Shown here: piece after piece, positions 33,976 to 40,315 of the stretch | Layout: each line of letters starts with the position of its first letter | How positions within the stretch are numbered: position 1 is the stretch's first letter | Position numbers and translations under genes: made by a program | IMG/VR virus record: IMGVR_UViG_3300043436_004480 | Coordinates: 1-64,000 of that record | Direction: 5' to 3' (one strand) | DNA length: 64,000 nt | Source: a virus | The notes under the pieces: generated by a model | The model's input: the letters and a program-made list of their open reading frames with translations, nothing else | What the model was told of the DNA's origin: nothing | The model's database searches: none

Positions 33976-34311
33976 TTATTTAATATTACTTTTCAATATT
34001 GAATAATGGTCAGCTTTTACTATACAACTCTTTTCTAGTTCTTCAATAACAAAAAGACTTTCATCTTTTGTTACTGTTCCATCTAGTAAACTTTTTTTGT
34101 ATATCTGAATTAACTCTATGTCAGATTCATTTAATGAATCTACTACATAAAGCATGTTTTTTTGTTTTGTAGAACTATGGTCTTGCTGCTGGAAATCTTG
34201 GTGGATAATCTCTATTTTTGAGACTGACCAAATTCCTATTATCAACAATATGATTAGGAGTCCCAGTTCTAAAATCCTCAGATTCTTTATTTGATCTTTG
34301 TTGTAAGTCAT
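33976..34311 (-). CDS. Single-span membrane protein, 111 aa
   Basis: Membrane helix LGLLIILLIIGIWSVS near residues 16-31, then a soluble tail. The ATG has the AAAATT context, supporting this start even though the first 137 bp overlap the end of the 149-residue gene in another frame. Confidence 0.65.
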   Translation of the reverse strand: MTYNKDQIKNLRILELGLLIILLIIGIWSVSKIEIIHQDFQQQDHSSTKQKNMLYVVDSLNESDIELIQIYKKSLLDGTVTKDESLFVIEELEKSCIVKADHYSILKSNIK

Positions 34312-34624
34312 AATTTTCTTTAGTTTCTATCAACCAATATTTAACTTTTGGTTGATTACGATTGACAATTGATTCTTTTTCAGATACGACAAAGCCGTAT
34401 TTTTCTAATCTGCGTTTCACGCTTTCTAGTTCACCTTCTTCATATTTTTCAATATCAAGAAATGCTTCGATTGGATTTGCAGGGTTCTTTGCTGCATTAC
34501 GCAGTTCAAAGTTTATTTTTTCGAGAAGAGGAATTTCATCATTCCTATTTTCACGAATTCTTTTTAAGTCGTCCAAACTTGTTACTCGAGACAAACTTTT
34601 AAACGTAGTCACTTTAAAGCCCAT
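34175..34624 (-). CDS. Hypothetical protein, 149 aa
   Basis: Helical, charged N-terminus (DDLKRIRENRNDEIPLLEK), then a beta/alpha part (LEKYGFVVSEKESIV). Its C-terminal 45 residues overlap the membrane gene and end in a Pro/Arg-rich tail (YPPRFPAARP). Start context TATCAAAATT-ATG. Unknown function. Confidence 0.62.
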   Translation of the reverse strand: MGFKVTTFKSLSRVTSLDDLKRIRENRNDEIPLLEKINFELRNAAKNPANPIEAFLDIEKYEEGELESVKRRLEKYGFVVSEKESIVNRNQPKVKYWLIETKENYDLQQRSNKESEDFRTGTPNHIVDNRNLVSLKNRDYPPRFPAARP

Positions 34625-34645
34625 AATTTTGATAATTTTAAAGGT

Positions 34646-34677
34646 TAAAAATGTGCAGACTTTTACATCTGCACATT
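34646..34677 (-). terminator. Rho-independent terminator after the 225-aa gene
   Basis: ATGTGCAGA and TCTGCACAT pair in a perfect 9-bp stem, followed by TTTT on the - strand. Confidence 0.75.
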
Positions 34678-34687
34678 AATTTTAATA

Positions 34688-35365
34688 CTAAGCTTTTACA
34701 GTTGTTTGTTCTGCATAATTACCTGCTGGAACAGAAACAGCATTGGAGACAGATGTTTTTGCAGCAGTTTCTTGAAGTTTCAAGTCTTTTGCAAGCAAAT
34801 TTTCAATCTCTTCATCTAACCAAATGTCGTGAGTTTCACGATAATCAATGTCAGTTTTTCCTCCAAGAGTTAATGAAGCAACTTTAAATTGAGCTACAAA
34901 GCGAGCTTTAACTTCGCCAGTTTCTTGATCTACAAAGTTTCTTCTCAAATACGGAACAATTTCTCTGTCTTTTAGACGTACTAATTGTGCCATTTTGATT
35001 TTATCAAAAGTAGTAAGACCATTGGCAATTGCACTTCTTTGATTTTCGCTTAGCAACGGAGCGCAGGCATAAATCATAATAATTCTTGGTCTGTCCCAAG
35101 CATCCACTTTTTTCTGCAATTCTTCTATGGTATCTGTTTCATTAACTTCCATCCATACTATTCTTTTGGAATCGTAAGATTTTGTTGATGCATCAGTTAA
35201 CAAAACTTCGTGGTGGGTTTTGCTAGGATCGTTACCATAAAACAACTTTACTTCTTGTTCAAGCGTTGCTTGAAATCTGTTTTCGCCAATTGACGACTTT
35301 TTTACTTCTGTTACAGTTAATTTGCCAAACTGTACTGGACGAGAACTTTGATTTAAGTTTTCCAT
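34688..35365 (-). CDS. Hypothetical protein, 225 aa
   Basis: Soluble alpha/beta protein; RPIIMIYACAPLLSENQRSA-like segment around residue 95-115 (observed RIIMIYACAPLL), basic KDREIVPYLRRNF, and a Ser/Thr/Ala-rich tail. Not recognised. It follows a 740-bp non-coding RNA region and ends in a strong terminator. Confidence 0.72.
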   Translation of the reverse strand: MENLNQSSRPVQFGKLTVTEVKKSSIGENRFQATLEQEVKLFYGNDPSKTHHEVLLTDASTKSYDSKRIVWMEVNETDTIEELQKKVDAWDRPRIIMIYACAPLLSENQRSAIANGLTTFDKIKMAQLVRLKDREIVPYLRRNFVDQETGEVKARFVAQFKVASLTLGGKTDIDYRETHDIWLDEEIENLLAKDLKLQETAAKTSVSNAVSVPAGNYAEQTTVKA

Positions 35366-35742
35366 TAGGATTTTTGAGATTATTTTGAGAAATAGTTTTA
35401 ATTCTTAGCATTGACAGCTAAATTCAAATAAACTTATGCGTTGACAGCATTGCTACATTGACAGTAAGCACGTTTATTAAGGAAGGATGTGTTTCTGCAC
35501 AATACACATCAAATTGTTGTGAAATAAGAACTTTTTAAAATACTTAAAGTCTCTCCGCAATTTTCTATTAATAAGGACTTCTGCAACGACTTCGCAGCAT
35601 TTGGAATCTTATGAAAATAGAAATAATTAACTAAGGAAGTTAATACATGATTTTTACTTCTGCACGATACCTCTTACGTTATGAACTAGTCATCGACTTG
35701 AGTTACGCCCCACATGTTTGTCATTTCTGAAGAATTTCTGTA
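35366..35742. other. Non-coding stretch downstream of the tmRNA
   Basis: No credible reading frame. It holds three TTGACAG copies (35411, 35442, 35458), a 7-bp hairpin GATGTGT/ACACATC on the - strand around 35485-35512, and GTGCAGA blocks like those in the other RNA regions. I cannot assign a function; a processed or trailing RNA is possible. Confidence 0.4.
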
Positions 35743-35776
35743 AAATAAAAAACTCTCTGATTTCTCAGAGAGTTTA
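35743..35776 (-). terminator. Rho-independent terminator of the tmRNA gene
   Basis: AAACTCTCTGA-GAAA-TCAGAGAGTTT pairs perfectly over 11 bp on the - strand (a GAAA loop) and is followed by TTTTTTA. It ends the coding piece of the tmRNA, about 33 nt after the tag stop codon. Confidence 0.88.
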
Positions 35777-36060
35777 TTCACCGTTTTAGTAGGTTTCACT
35801 CGTTTAGCTTATGCTGCAACTGCAACACGAGAAAACATAGGTACTGATTTGCCGTTTATGGCTTTGCTTTCCTTTCTCAGCGATTTTTCATACTGTCAAA
35901 ACCGGTCTTCCCCAATTTGCAGAAATGCATCTGCACAGTACTAAAGCGACTGGTTAGCTACAACAAAAGTTGAGTGGAGAAGTAGGGATTCGAACCCTAG
36001 TCCAACATGAATTCTACTTCGATACAAGCGGAACGCATCGTAAAAGTATGCAGAGTTATT
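35777..36060 (-). ncRNA. ssrA: Two-piece (circularly permuted) tmRNA
   Basis: Gene order on the - strand is acceptor piece, spacer, coding piece. Acceptor piece: GGAC, T-arm TAGGG-TTCGAAT-CCCTA (35999-35983), then CTTCTCC and A (35982-35975). Coding piece begins GGGGAAG (35913-35907), which pairs with CTTCTCC over 7 bp with one G-U, followed by the D-loop ACCGGTTTTGAC. CAGTATGAA (35895-35887) pairs with TTCATGTTG (36011-36003), forming helix P2. The resume frame GCC-ATA-AAC-GGC... or GGC... encodes a tag ending RVAVAA then TAA (35811-35809). tmRNA rescues stalled ribosomes and tags peptides for ClpXP. CCA is not encoded exactly (ACTCA). The outer limits are approximate. Confidence 0.85.
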
Positions 36061-36109
36061 TAACTATGCAACTTTAAATTTTAAATCTTTTCCCAGAAAA
36101 AGAAAAAGA

Positions 36110-36499
36110 TTAGGGCAACTGTTGATTTTCAACATCTGACTCCTCGAACTTGATTATTATATCAAACTCAATTTGTAGTTCTGCACCAGTTAACATTTGT
36201 TCTTCTGGAGTCCAAGATATATACACTTCACTACCTATGAATATGTTATTCATAACAAGTTCAGGAATTAATATGTATCTATGTTGCCACTTAACTGTAT
36301 TTTCATCATAAGTAAAGAAATCTATTTGTAAAGCTTCATTTTTTGAAGCATTATCTAAGTAATCTTTATCTATGTTGAGAAAACACTTGTTTTGCAATTC
36401 TATTCTTAAACTTGGTGCAATTTCTTCAAGTTTTATACCTTTTATAAAGCTTGTTTCCTCTGACCAATTTTGTGTTTTGCACTCTCGTGTTATTTTCAT
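36110..36499 (-). CDS. Hypothetical protein, 129 aa
   Basis: Beta-rich protein with alternating short strands (KWQHRYILIPELVM, ELQIEFDIIIKF). Downstream, 8 bp past its stop, an exact CCCAGAAAAAG lies before the tmRNA. No family recognised. Follows the small membrane protein gene by 1 bp. Confidence 0.68.
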   Translation of the reverse strand: MKITRECKTQNWSEETSFIKGIKLEEIAPSLRIELQNKCFLNIDKDYLDNASKNEALQIDFFTYDENTVKWQHRYILIPELVMNNIFIGSEVYISWTPEEQMLTGAELQIEFDIIIKFEESDVENQQLP

Positions 36500-36500
36500 A

Positions 36501-36659
36501 CTAATCTGAATTCATTTTGTACAAACCGGCTATTCCTAGTAAAGATATAATTCCAAAAGCATAGCTTTTTCCAAAGTTTGATTCTAAAACACCTTCTATG
36601 CAAAGAAATAAATCTATTCCTATTAATACGCACATGATAATACTTCCTATTTTTTTCAT
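36501..36659 (-). CDS. Small two-helix membrane protein, 52 aa
   Basis: The ATG at 36659 (MKKIGSIIMCVLIG) lies 7 bp after the lipoprotein gene's stop; the longer frame to 36761 would overlap it. Two hydrophobic segments (IGSIIMCVLIGIDLFLCI and FGIISLLGIAGLY) suggest an integral membrane protein, perhaps working with the lipoprotein. Confidence 0.6.
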   Translation of the reverse strand: MKKIGSIIMCVLIGIDLFLCIEGVLESNFGKSYAFGIISLLGIAGLYKMNSD

Positions 36660-36666
36660 AGATGTA

Positions 36667-36807
36667 TTATTTTCTACAACCTGTACCCATAGTACAAGCT
36701 GGTCTGTTTCCATACTTTTTATAAGCAGTATGTCGCTTTTGTGCATTATTCTGAGTTGCACAACTCGTTATTGCTATTAAAAGCAATAATGCAATTACTG
36801 TTTTCAT
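36667..36807 (-). CDS. Small lipoprotein, 46 aa
   Basis: MKTVIALLLLIAITSC is a classical signal peptide with a lipobox (ITS-C), so Cys16 should be lipidated after SPII cleavage, leaving a 31-residue mature peptide with basic residues and two more cysteines (ACTMGTGC). This shape fits an outer-membrane spanin subunit or a surface exclusion lipoprotein. Partner in the next gene is a two-span membrane protein, which is not a typical inner spanin. Confidence 0.65.
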   Translation of the reverse strand: MKTVIALLLLIAITSCATQNNAQKRHTAYKKYGNRPACTMGTGCRK

Positions 36808-36857
36808 GCTGTTTCAGTTTTAATTTTAAATGTTGTTGTTTTCTGTATATCCTGAAA

Positions 36858-36888
36858 TAAAATAATCCAGAGCCATAGACTCTGGAAT
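36858..36888 (-). terminator. Rho-independent terminator after the 37-kb RNA region
   Basis: TCCAGAG-TCTATGG-CTCTGGA on the - strand forms a 7-bp stem followed by TTATTTTATTT. It follows the tRNA-like element at 36.95-37.03 kb. Confidence 0.65.
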
Positions 36889-36948
36889 ATTAACTACATA
36901 TTATACAAAATTATGAACACATCATTTCGATTACCCGAAATGTAGTTG

Positions 36949-37032
36949 CTGCGTACACAGGATTCGAACCTGCTTTGTTCAGACAACACGAGTTTCACGT
37001 GCGCAAACAAAATCACCATTAGAAATACGCAG
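36949..37032 (-). tRNA. tRNA-like gene, class II-like, anticodon unclear
   Basis: CTGCGTA and TACGCAG form a perfect 7-bp acceptor stem. GCAGG-TTCGAAT-CCTGT is a good T-arm. GCACG-TGAAACT-CGTGT is a 17-nt anticodon-like arm, followed by a long variable arm TTGT-CTGA-ACAA. Total 84 nt, as in Leu/Ser/Tyr tRNAs. The D region has GG but no good stem, and position 33 is not U, so the anticodon cannot be read with confidence. It may be a decayed tRNA or a dedicated tRNA-like RNA. Confidence 0.55.
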
Positions 37033-37084
37033 TTTAATTTATTAAACTTTCTTTGCAGTATCTTAGCAACAGAATAATAAATTA

Positions 37085-37245
37085 GTAAGTTTCTCTGGTT
37101 CTTCCCCTTTCTCTTTGAAACTTACAAATGTCTGAGATTGGAGGTTCTTGGTTTAAACAAGTCGAAATACGGGATTCATAGCCCGCACTTCAACTCAAAG
37201 TATGTTTACTCTTAATAAAATCACATAGACGGAAACATACAAAGT
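37085..37245 (-). ncRNA. Structured RNA region upstream of the tRNA-like gene
   Basis: Three strong hairpins occur in row on the - strand: GTATGTTT/AAACATAC (about 37240-37199), a long 15-bp hairpin at 37196-37159 with an 8-nt CTATGAAT loop, and GTAAGTTTC/GAAACTTAC (about 37126-37086). No reading frame is supported. The 486 bp between genes therefore looks like an RNA unit ending in the tRNA-like element and terminator. Confidence 0.45.
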
Positions 37246-37294
37246 TTCTATGCAAAGTTTTACTCAATTACAATAGTTGTAATTATTCATTTGA

Positions 37295-37753
37295 CTAATC
37301 ATGTCCAAATATATCTTCTTCAAGATAAGACTTGACAGGCTCCTGAGTTTTTTCTTTTTCTGGGACATCTTTCATAGAATCAATCCTTGAAAGTAAGTTC
37401 TTTACATCAACTTTTTGACGAAGATCAGAATTTTCTTTTGCCAAGTTATCAATTTGACTTTCTAAACTTCCTATCAATTGAAGACGAAAAGCATTTTTAT
37501 TTACTTCGTTTGCAAGATTTCTATTTATTCTTTCCGTTTCTTTATTCACTTGATTTACAAGTAGATAGCAAAGTAGTATCAAACCTAAAACAGAACTCAA
37601 TAACAAAAGAGTCAAGAGTATAATTTCAAGTTTAATTAAGTTAGTTCCAAGAACTATCCAGAAGATTAAACATGTTGCTACAATTGACAATGCAATTATA
37701 GCTAGAATTTGCGTGAATGCAGTAGCTGCAATTTTATTGATTTTGGTATTCAT
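37295..37753 (-). CDS. Membrane protein with coiled coil, 152 aa
   Basis: Two membrane helices (ILAIIALSIVATCLIFWIV and IILLTLLLLSSVLGLILLCYLL) are followed by a coiled-coil domain (LANEVNKNAFRLQLIGSLESQ). The C-terminus is acidic. It is one of four consecutive genes whose leaders contain the same small pseudoknot. The codons for VPEKEK contain an exact dispersed 11-mer. Confidence 0.7.
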   Translation of the reverse strand: MNTKINKIAATAFTQILAIIALSIVATCLIFWIVLGTNLIKLEIILLTLLLLSSVLGLILLCYLLVNQVNKETERINRNLANEVNKNAFRLQLIGSLESQIDNLAKENSDLRQKVDVKNLLSRIDSMKDVPEKEKTQEPVKSYLEEDIFGHD

Positions 37754-37787
37754 AATTTTAATTCTGTTAGCCTATACACAGAAAGGT
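37754..37787 (-). promoter_or_regulatory. 5'-UTR pseudoknot 1
   Basis: On the - strand CCT-TTCTGT-GTAT-AGG-CTA-ACAGAA precedes TTAAAATT-ATG. CCT pairs with AGG and TTCTGT with ACAGAA, interleaved as an H-type pseudoknot ending close to the start codon. Confidence 0.6.
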
Positions 37788-37809
37788 GTTTTGGTTGGTA
37801 AATGAGCAA

Positions 37810-38259
37810 TTACGATAATAGTAATTGCTCTAATTTGTACTTTGATTCTTTTATTAACATTTCTAAAATGTCAACATGACCAATTAAATATGCAGTTTCA
37901 TTTCCAATATGACCTTCTGCACGTTTTTTGTATTCTGCAATTTTACTTTCATAAAATTTGATGTTCTCTTCATGAACATTTTTAATATTATGAATATTTT
38001 GCATCTTTTCATCTTGAAGTGCATCCCAAGCATACAAACTTTCATCTGCAAGTTTGTTAATATCTTGGAATGTTTCCCTAATCATAAAGCACATTCCTAT
38101 GAATGCGCCAAATCCTAGAGATATTAGAGCGTAACCCATAATTACTACGGATTCCAACTTGTTTTCTGTAAATTTGTTTCCTATTATACAAGAAACGAAA
38201 ACTAACAAAAACATTGTTAGTATGGCAAATATATTGCCTTTGATTTTACTTGAATTCAT
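37810..38259 (-). CDS. Two-span membrane protein, 149 aa
   Basis: Two membrane helices (FAILTMFLLVFVSCIIG and ALISLGFGAFIGMCFMI) are followed by a charged coiled coil (IHNVHEENIKFYESKIAEYKK equivalent). It is similar in layout to the gene downstream, suggesting an ancient duplication or common role. Leader contains pseudoknot 2. Confidence 0.7.
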   Translation of the reverse strand: MNSSKIKGNIFAILTMFLLVFVSCIIGNKFTENKLESVVIMGYALISLGFGAFIGMCFMIRETFQDINKLADESLYAWDALQDEKMQNIHNIKNVHEENIKFYESKIAEYKKRAEGHIGNETAYLIGHVDILEMLIKESKYKLEQLLLS

Positions 38260-38296
38260 AATTTTAAAGTTCGATTGACCTATGTATCGAGAGATA
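38260..38296 (-). promoter_or_regulatory. 5'-UTR pseudoknot 2
   Basis: ATCT-C-TCGAT-ACAT-AGGT-CA-ATCGA precedes the ATG. ATCT pairs with AGGT (one wobble) and TCGAT with ATCGA, interleaved. It matches the layout of the other three leaders. Confidence 0.58.
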
Positions 38297-38302
38297 TTAT
38301 TT

Positions 38303-38665
38303 TTAAAGTTTTGTTAAGCTTCTACATCCGATGATTTCACCTTCGGAATTTCTTACTGTTTCTGCAACGATGTAAAAATCATTGCGTTCGGGATAATACG
38401 TTTTTATTGATTGTGCAGCAATTTGCGACACAACATAAATCGTATTTTCCTTTTCTTCTGGGATGAAATCTGGTTCTCCGAAAGACGTTTTAGCCATAAC
38501 TGGAATTCCGAATGTTCCTCTACTTATGAAAGTTTCTTGAACATATGGATTCTGCTTTGCTCTAACAATTCCGTCACTTTCAATCTCTAATGCGATGACA
38601 TCTACGTCATCTATTTGTGCATAAAATCTTAGTTTATGCGGAGTGAAATTTTTTATTTCAGTCAT
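38303..38665 (-). CDS. Hypothetical protein, 120 aa
   Basis: The ATG at 38665 (MTEIKNFTPHKLRFYAQ) has the TTTAAAATT context; the longer frame runs through the regulatory leader. Beta-rich protein resembling small phage proteins of the type NFTPHxL at the N-terminus; function unknown. Preceded by pseudoknot 3. Confidence 0.7.
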   Translation of the reverse strand: MTEIKNFTPHKLRFYAQIDDVDVIALEIESDGIVRAKQNPYVQETFISRGTFGIPVMAKTSFGEPDFIPEEKENTIYVVSQIAAQSIKTYYPERNDFYIVAETVRNSEGEIIGCRSLTKL

Positions 38666-38701
38666 AATTTTAAATTCGATTAACCTATACATCGAGAGGT
38701 T
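38666..38701 (-). promoter_or_regulatory. 5'-UTR pseudoknot 3
   Basis: AACCT-C-TCGAT-GTAT-AGGTT-A-ATCGA precedes ATTTAAAATT-ATG. Stem 1 is 5 bp (AACCT/AGGTT) and stem 2 is 5 bp (TCGAT/ATCGA). This is the strongest member of the family. Confidence 0.65.
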
Positions 38702-38708
38702 TTGAGAT

Positions 38709-39062
38709 TTATAATTTGTTGTTACTACGGATCATGAATTTTCCGTATGCCATTAGAGTTTCTCCTGCTAATTGAGAGTAAACTGAATCGGGACACATGT
38801 ACGCATCAGTTAGAAATTCTACTTCTACTAAAGTTTCAGGGTTAGTTCCTAATTCTAGTGCATTATCAACGTGCTTTTTTAGCTCTGCTAAAGTTAAATG
38901 TTTACTTTTACTTTGAACTTCTTCAAGTTCAGCAAAAGCCAACTTTTCTTTCAACTGATTCATTTCTGAAGTCATCTGAGTTATCAATTCTTCGCCAGTT
39001 GAACCAGCGATGTCTGCTGCGTAACCTTTAATACGCATTTTTAATTCTTCTACCTTTGTCAT
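38709..39062 (-). CDS. Hypothetical protein, 117 aa
   Basis: Helical N-terminal half with coiled-coil character (SEMNQLKEKLAFAELEEV), then a soluble part containing CPDSVYSQLAGET. Unrecognised. Start context is CAAAATT-ATG with pseudoknot 4 in its leader. Confidence 0.7.
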   Translation of the reverse strand: MTKVEELKMRIKGYAADIAGSTGEELITQMTSEMNQLKEKLAFAELEEVQSKSKHLTLAELKKHVDNALELGTNPETLVEVEFLTDAYMCPDSVYSQLAGETLMAYGKFMIRSNNKL

Positions 39063-39094
39063 AATTTTGAAATGGTTGCCTTTACACCAAAAGG
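39063..39094 (-). promoter_or_regulatory. 5'-UTR pseudoknot 4
   Basis: CCTT-TTGGT-GTA-AAGG-CA-ACCA precedes the ATG. CCTT pairs with AAGG and TGGT with ACCA. The sequences of both stems differ from the other copies while pairing is kept. Confidence 0.55.
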
Positions 39095-39120
39095 TTAATT
39101 TTGAATTTTAAATTTGACGG

Positions 39121-39330
39121 AATGTGCAGTCACGCACTGTGAATAAGAACTTGTTCTGTTGATTAGACTACAAACAATTTGTTTCTTACATCTGCACATT
39201 CATTTTAACAGAGGCCAAGATATAATATGCAAGTTGACAAAAGTTAATCAGACTTTTGTCCAATGTTATTCTTTCTGCACTATATCTTATTTATGCTCCA
39301 CGCATACCTCTGCTAAAACTGTCAAACTTT
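39121..39330 (-). ncRNA. Multi-hairpin structured RNA
   Basis: Nested long-range pairings on the - strand: CAGAGG/CCTCTG (39312-39307 with 39214-39209), AAGATATA/TATATCTT (39288-39281 with 39224-39217), GACAAAAGT/ACTTTTGTC (39260-39252 with 39244-39236), and AATGTGCAG/CTGCACATT (39200-39192 with 39129-39121). No open frame. It follows directly on the tRNA-like element, so both may belong to one transcript. Confidence 0.5.
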
Positions 39331-39331
39331 G

Positions 39332-39439
39332 TCACAATGAGAAGATTCGAACTTCTAAAGTTTTTCGGATTAGAATCTTGTCTAATCTTACTAAGGAATC
39401 TACCGATTTCCTCAACTATTCCACCGACTGGACATTGCG
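39332..39439 (-). ncRNA. tRNA-like element with inserted hairpins
   Basis: CGCAATG and CATTGTG form a 7-bp acceptor-like stem, TCC-AGTCGGT-GGA a D-arm, and AGAAG-TTCGAAT-CTTCT a T-arm. Between D- and T-arms lie about 60 nt with GGAAT/ATTCC and GATTAG/CTAATC hairpins, longer than a normal tRNA. The D-arm is nearly identical to that of the element at 40.3 kb. No standard anticodon loop. Confidence 0.5.
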
Positions 39440-39578
39440 AACAAGTAGTTTAAAATTACGACGTATATCAAATTCATTATTTGATATTTACTTAGGTCGT
39501 GTCTATTTTTCACCCTATAACAACAAAATAGACTAAATTTGTTACTGGGATGCTTTCTTACGAAAGTTTTCAGGAAAA

Positions 39579-39673
39579 GGTACTATCATAAACAGTTTAA
39601 CAACTTGTTGAGGTTCTGAAAAAGCAGTTTTAAAACTTGCTTAGGTTTTGAAATTAACGGTACTATTATAAAC
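39579..39673. repeat. Direct repeats in the gap downstream of the tRNA-like element
   Basis: GGTACTAT(C/T)ATAAAC occurs at 39579-39593 and 39659-39673. Between them two copies of a small hairpin, AACCTNA..AAGTTTTAAAACT.. on the - strand, occur at 39622-39647 and 39587-39615. A third copy follows the next gene at 40364-40390. Confidence 0.55.
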
Positions 39674-39676
39674 GAA

Positions 39677-40240
39677 TTATTTAAATTCGTTTATAAACTC
39701 TTGAGAGCAACGGCAAATTTCTAATTCTGTATCATCTCCTCTATTTAAATAAAACAGAATGTCAAAATTATCCACTTTGATCACTAATTCATAAGAACCT
39801 TGACCAGAAGCAATCATGAAAAATTCAAGATTTCTTTTGTTAAGTTTGAATTTTTCTATTTCTCTTTTTAAGGTAGAAAATACAAGTTCAGCATCTTCTC
39901 TGCTAAGAATCTTTGATTCATTATCACAAAGAAATTGTTCACGTTCTGCAAGTTCTCGTTCTGTTTTAGAAAACATAGGACGAATTCTTTCGTCTATATA
40001 TTCTGCATGCTCTTCATCATGTTTATTAGCATAATGAATATAATCTGTTGAATTGCTGAATTCATACAGAGGACCATTTTCGTCATTCTTTATGTATAAC
40101 AAAATGTCGTTACCGTTATCATGAACAAGATATTGTTCATTTACTAATTTGAAAGCATATCTAGCTTCTGTGTTAGCAATTATTTCTTCTAAATTAGGAA
40201 ATAATTTAATTGCAATGTCCTTTGTGATTAACCTAGGCAT
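39677..40240 (-). CDS. Hypothetical protein, 187 aa
   Basis: Contains two similar halves: VNEQYLVHDNGNDILLYIKND near residue 33-53 and GQGSYELVIKVDNFDILFYLNRGDD near 150-173, suggesting an internal duplication of a beta-rich module. A charged helix lies between. Function unknown. Confidence 0.7.
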   Translation of the reverse strand: MPRLITKDIAIKLFPNLEEIIANTEARYAFKLVNEQYLVHDNGNDILLYIKNDENGPLYEFSNSTDYIHYANKHDEEHAEYIDERIRPMFSKTERELAEREQFLCDNESKILSREDAELVFSTLKREIEKFKLNKRNLEFFMIASGQGSYELVIKVDNFDILFYLNRGDDTELEICRCSQEFINEFK

Positions 40241-40315
40241 AACTCTGAATGCAGCTTCTCATCTGAGAATTTCGACTCCTTTAAGTCTTATTATACTGCT
40301 ACTTTTTACTTTTAG

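Noticed and set aside
36949-37032. Assigning Phe (GAA), Ser (TGA) or His (GTG) isotype to the tRNA-like gene
   Set aside because: None of these anticodons gives both a paired 5-bp stem and U33; the isotype was left open.
37159-37196. The 15-bp hairpin as a tRNA T-arm or anticodon arm
   Set aside because: The loop CTATGAAT has 8 nt and lacks TTC, and the stem continues unbroken; it is a plain long hairpin.
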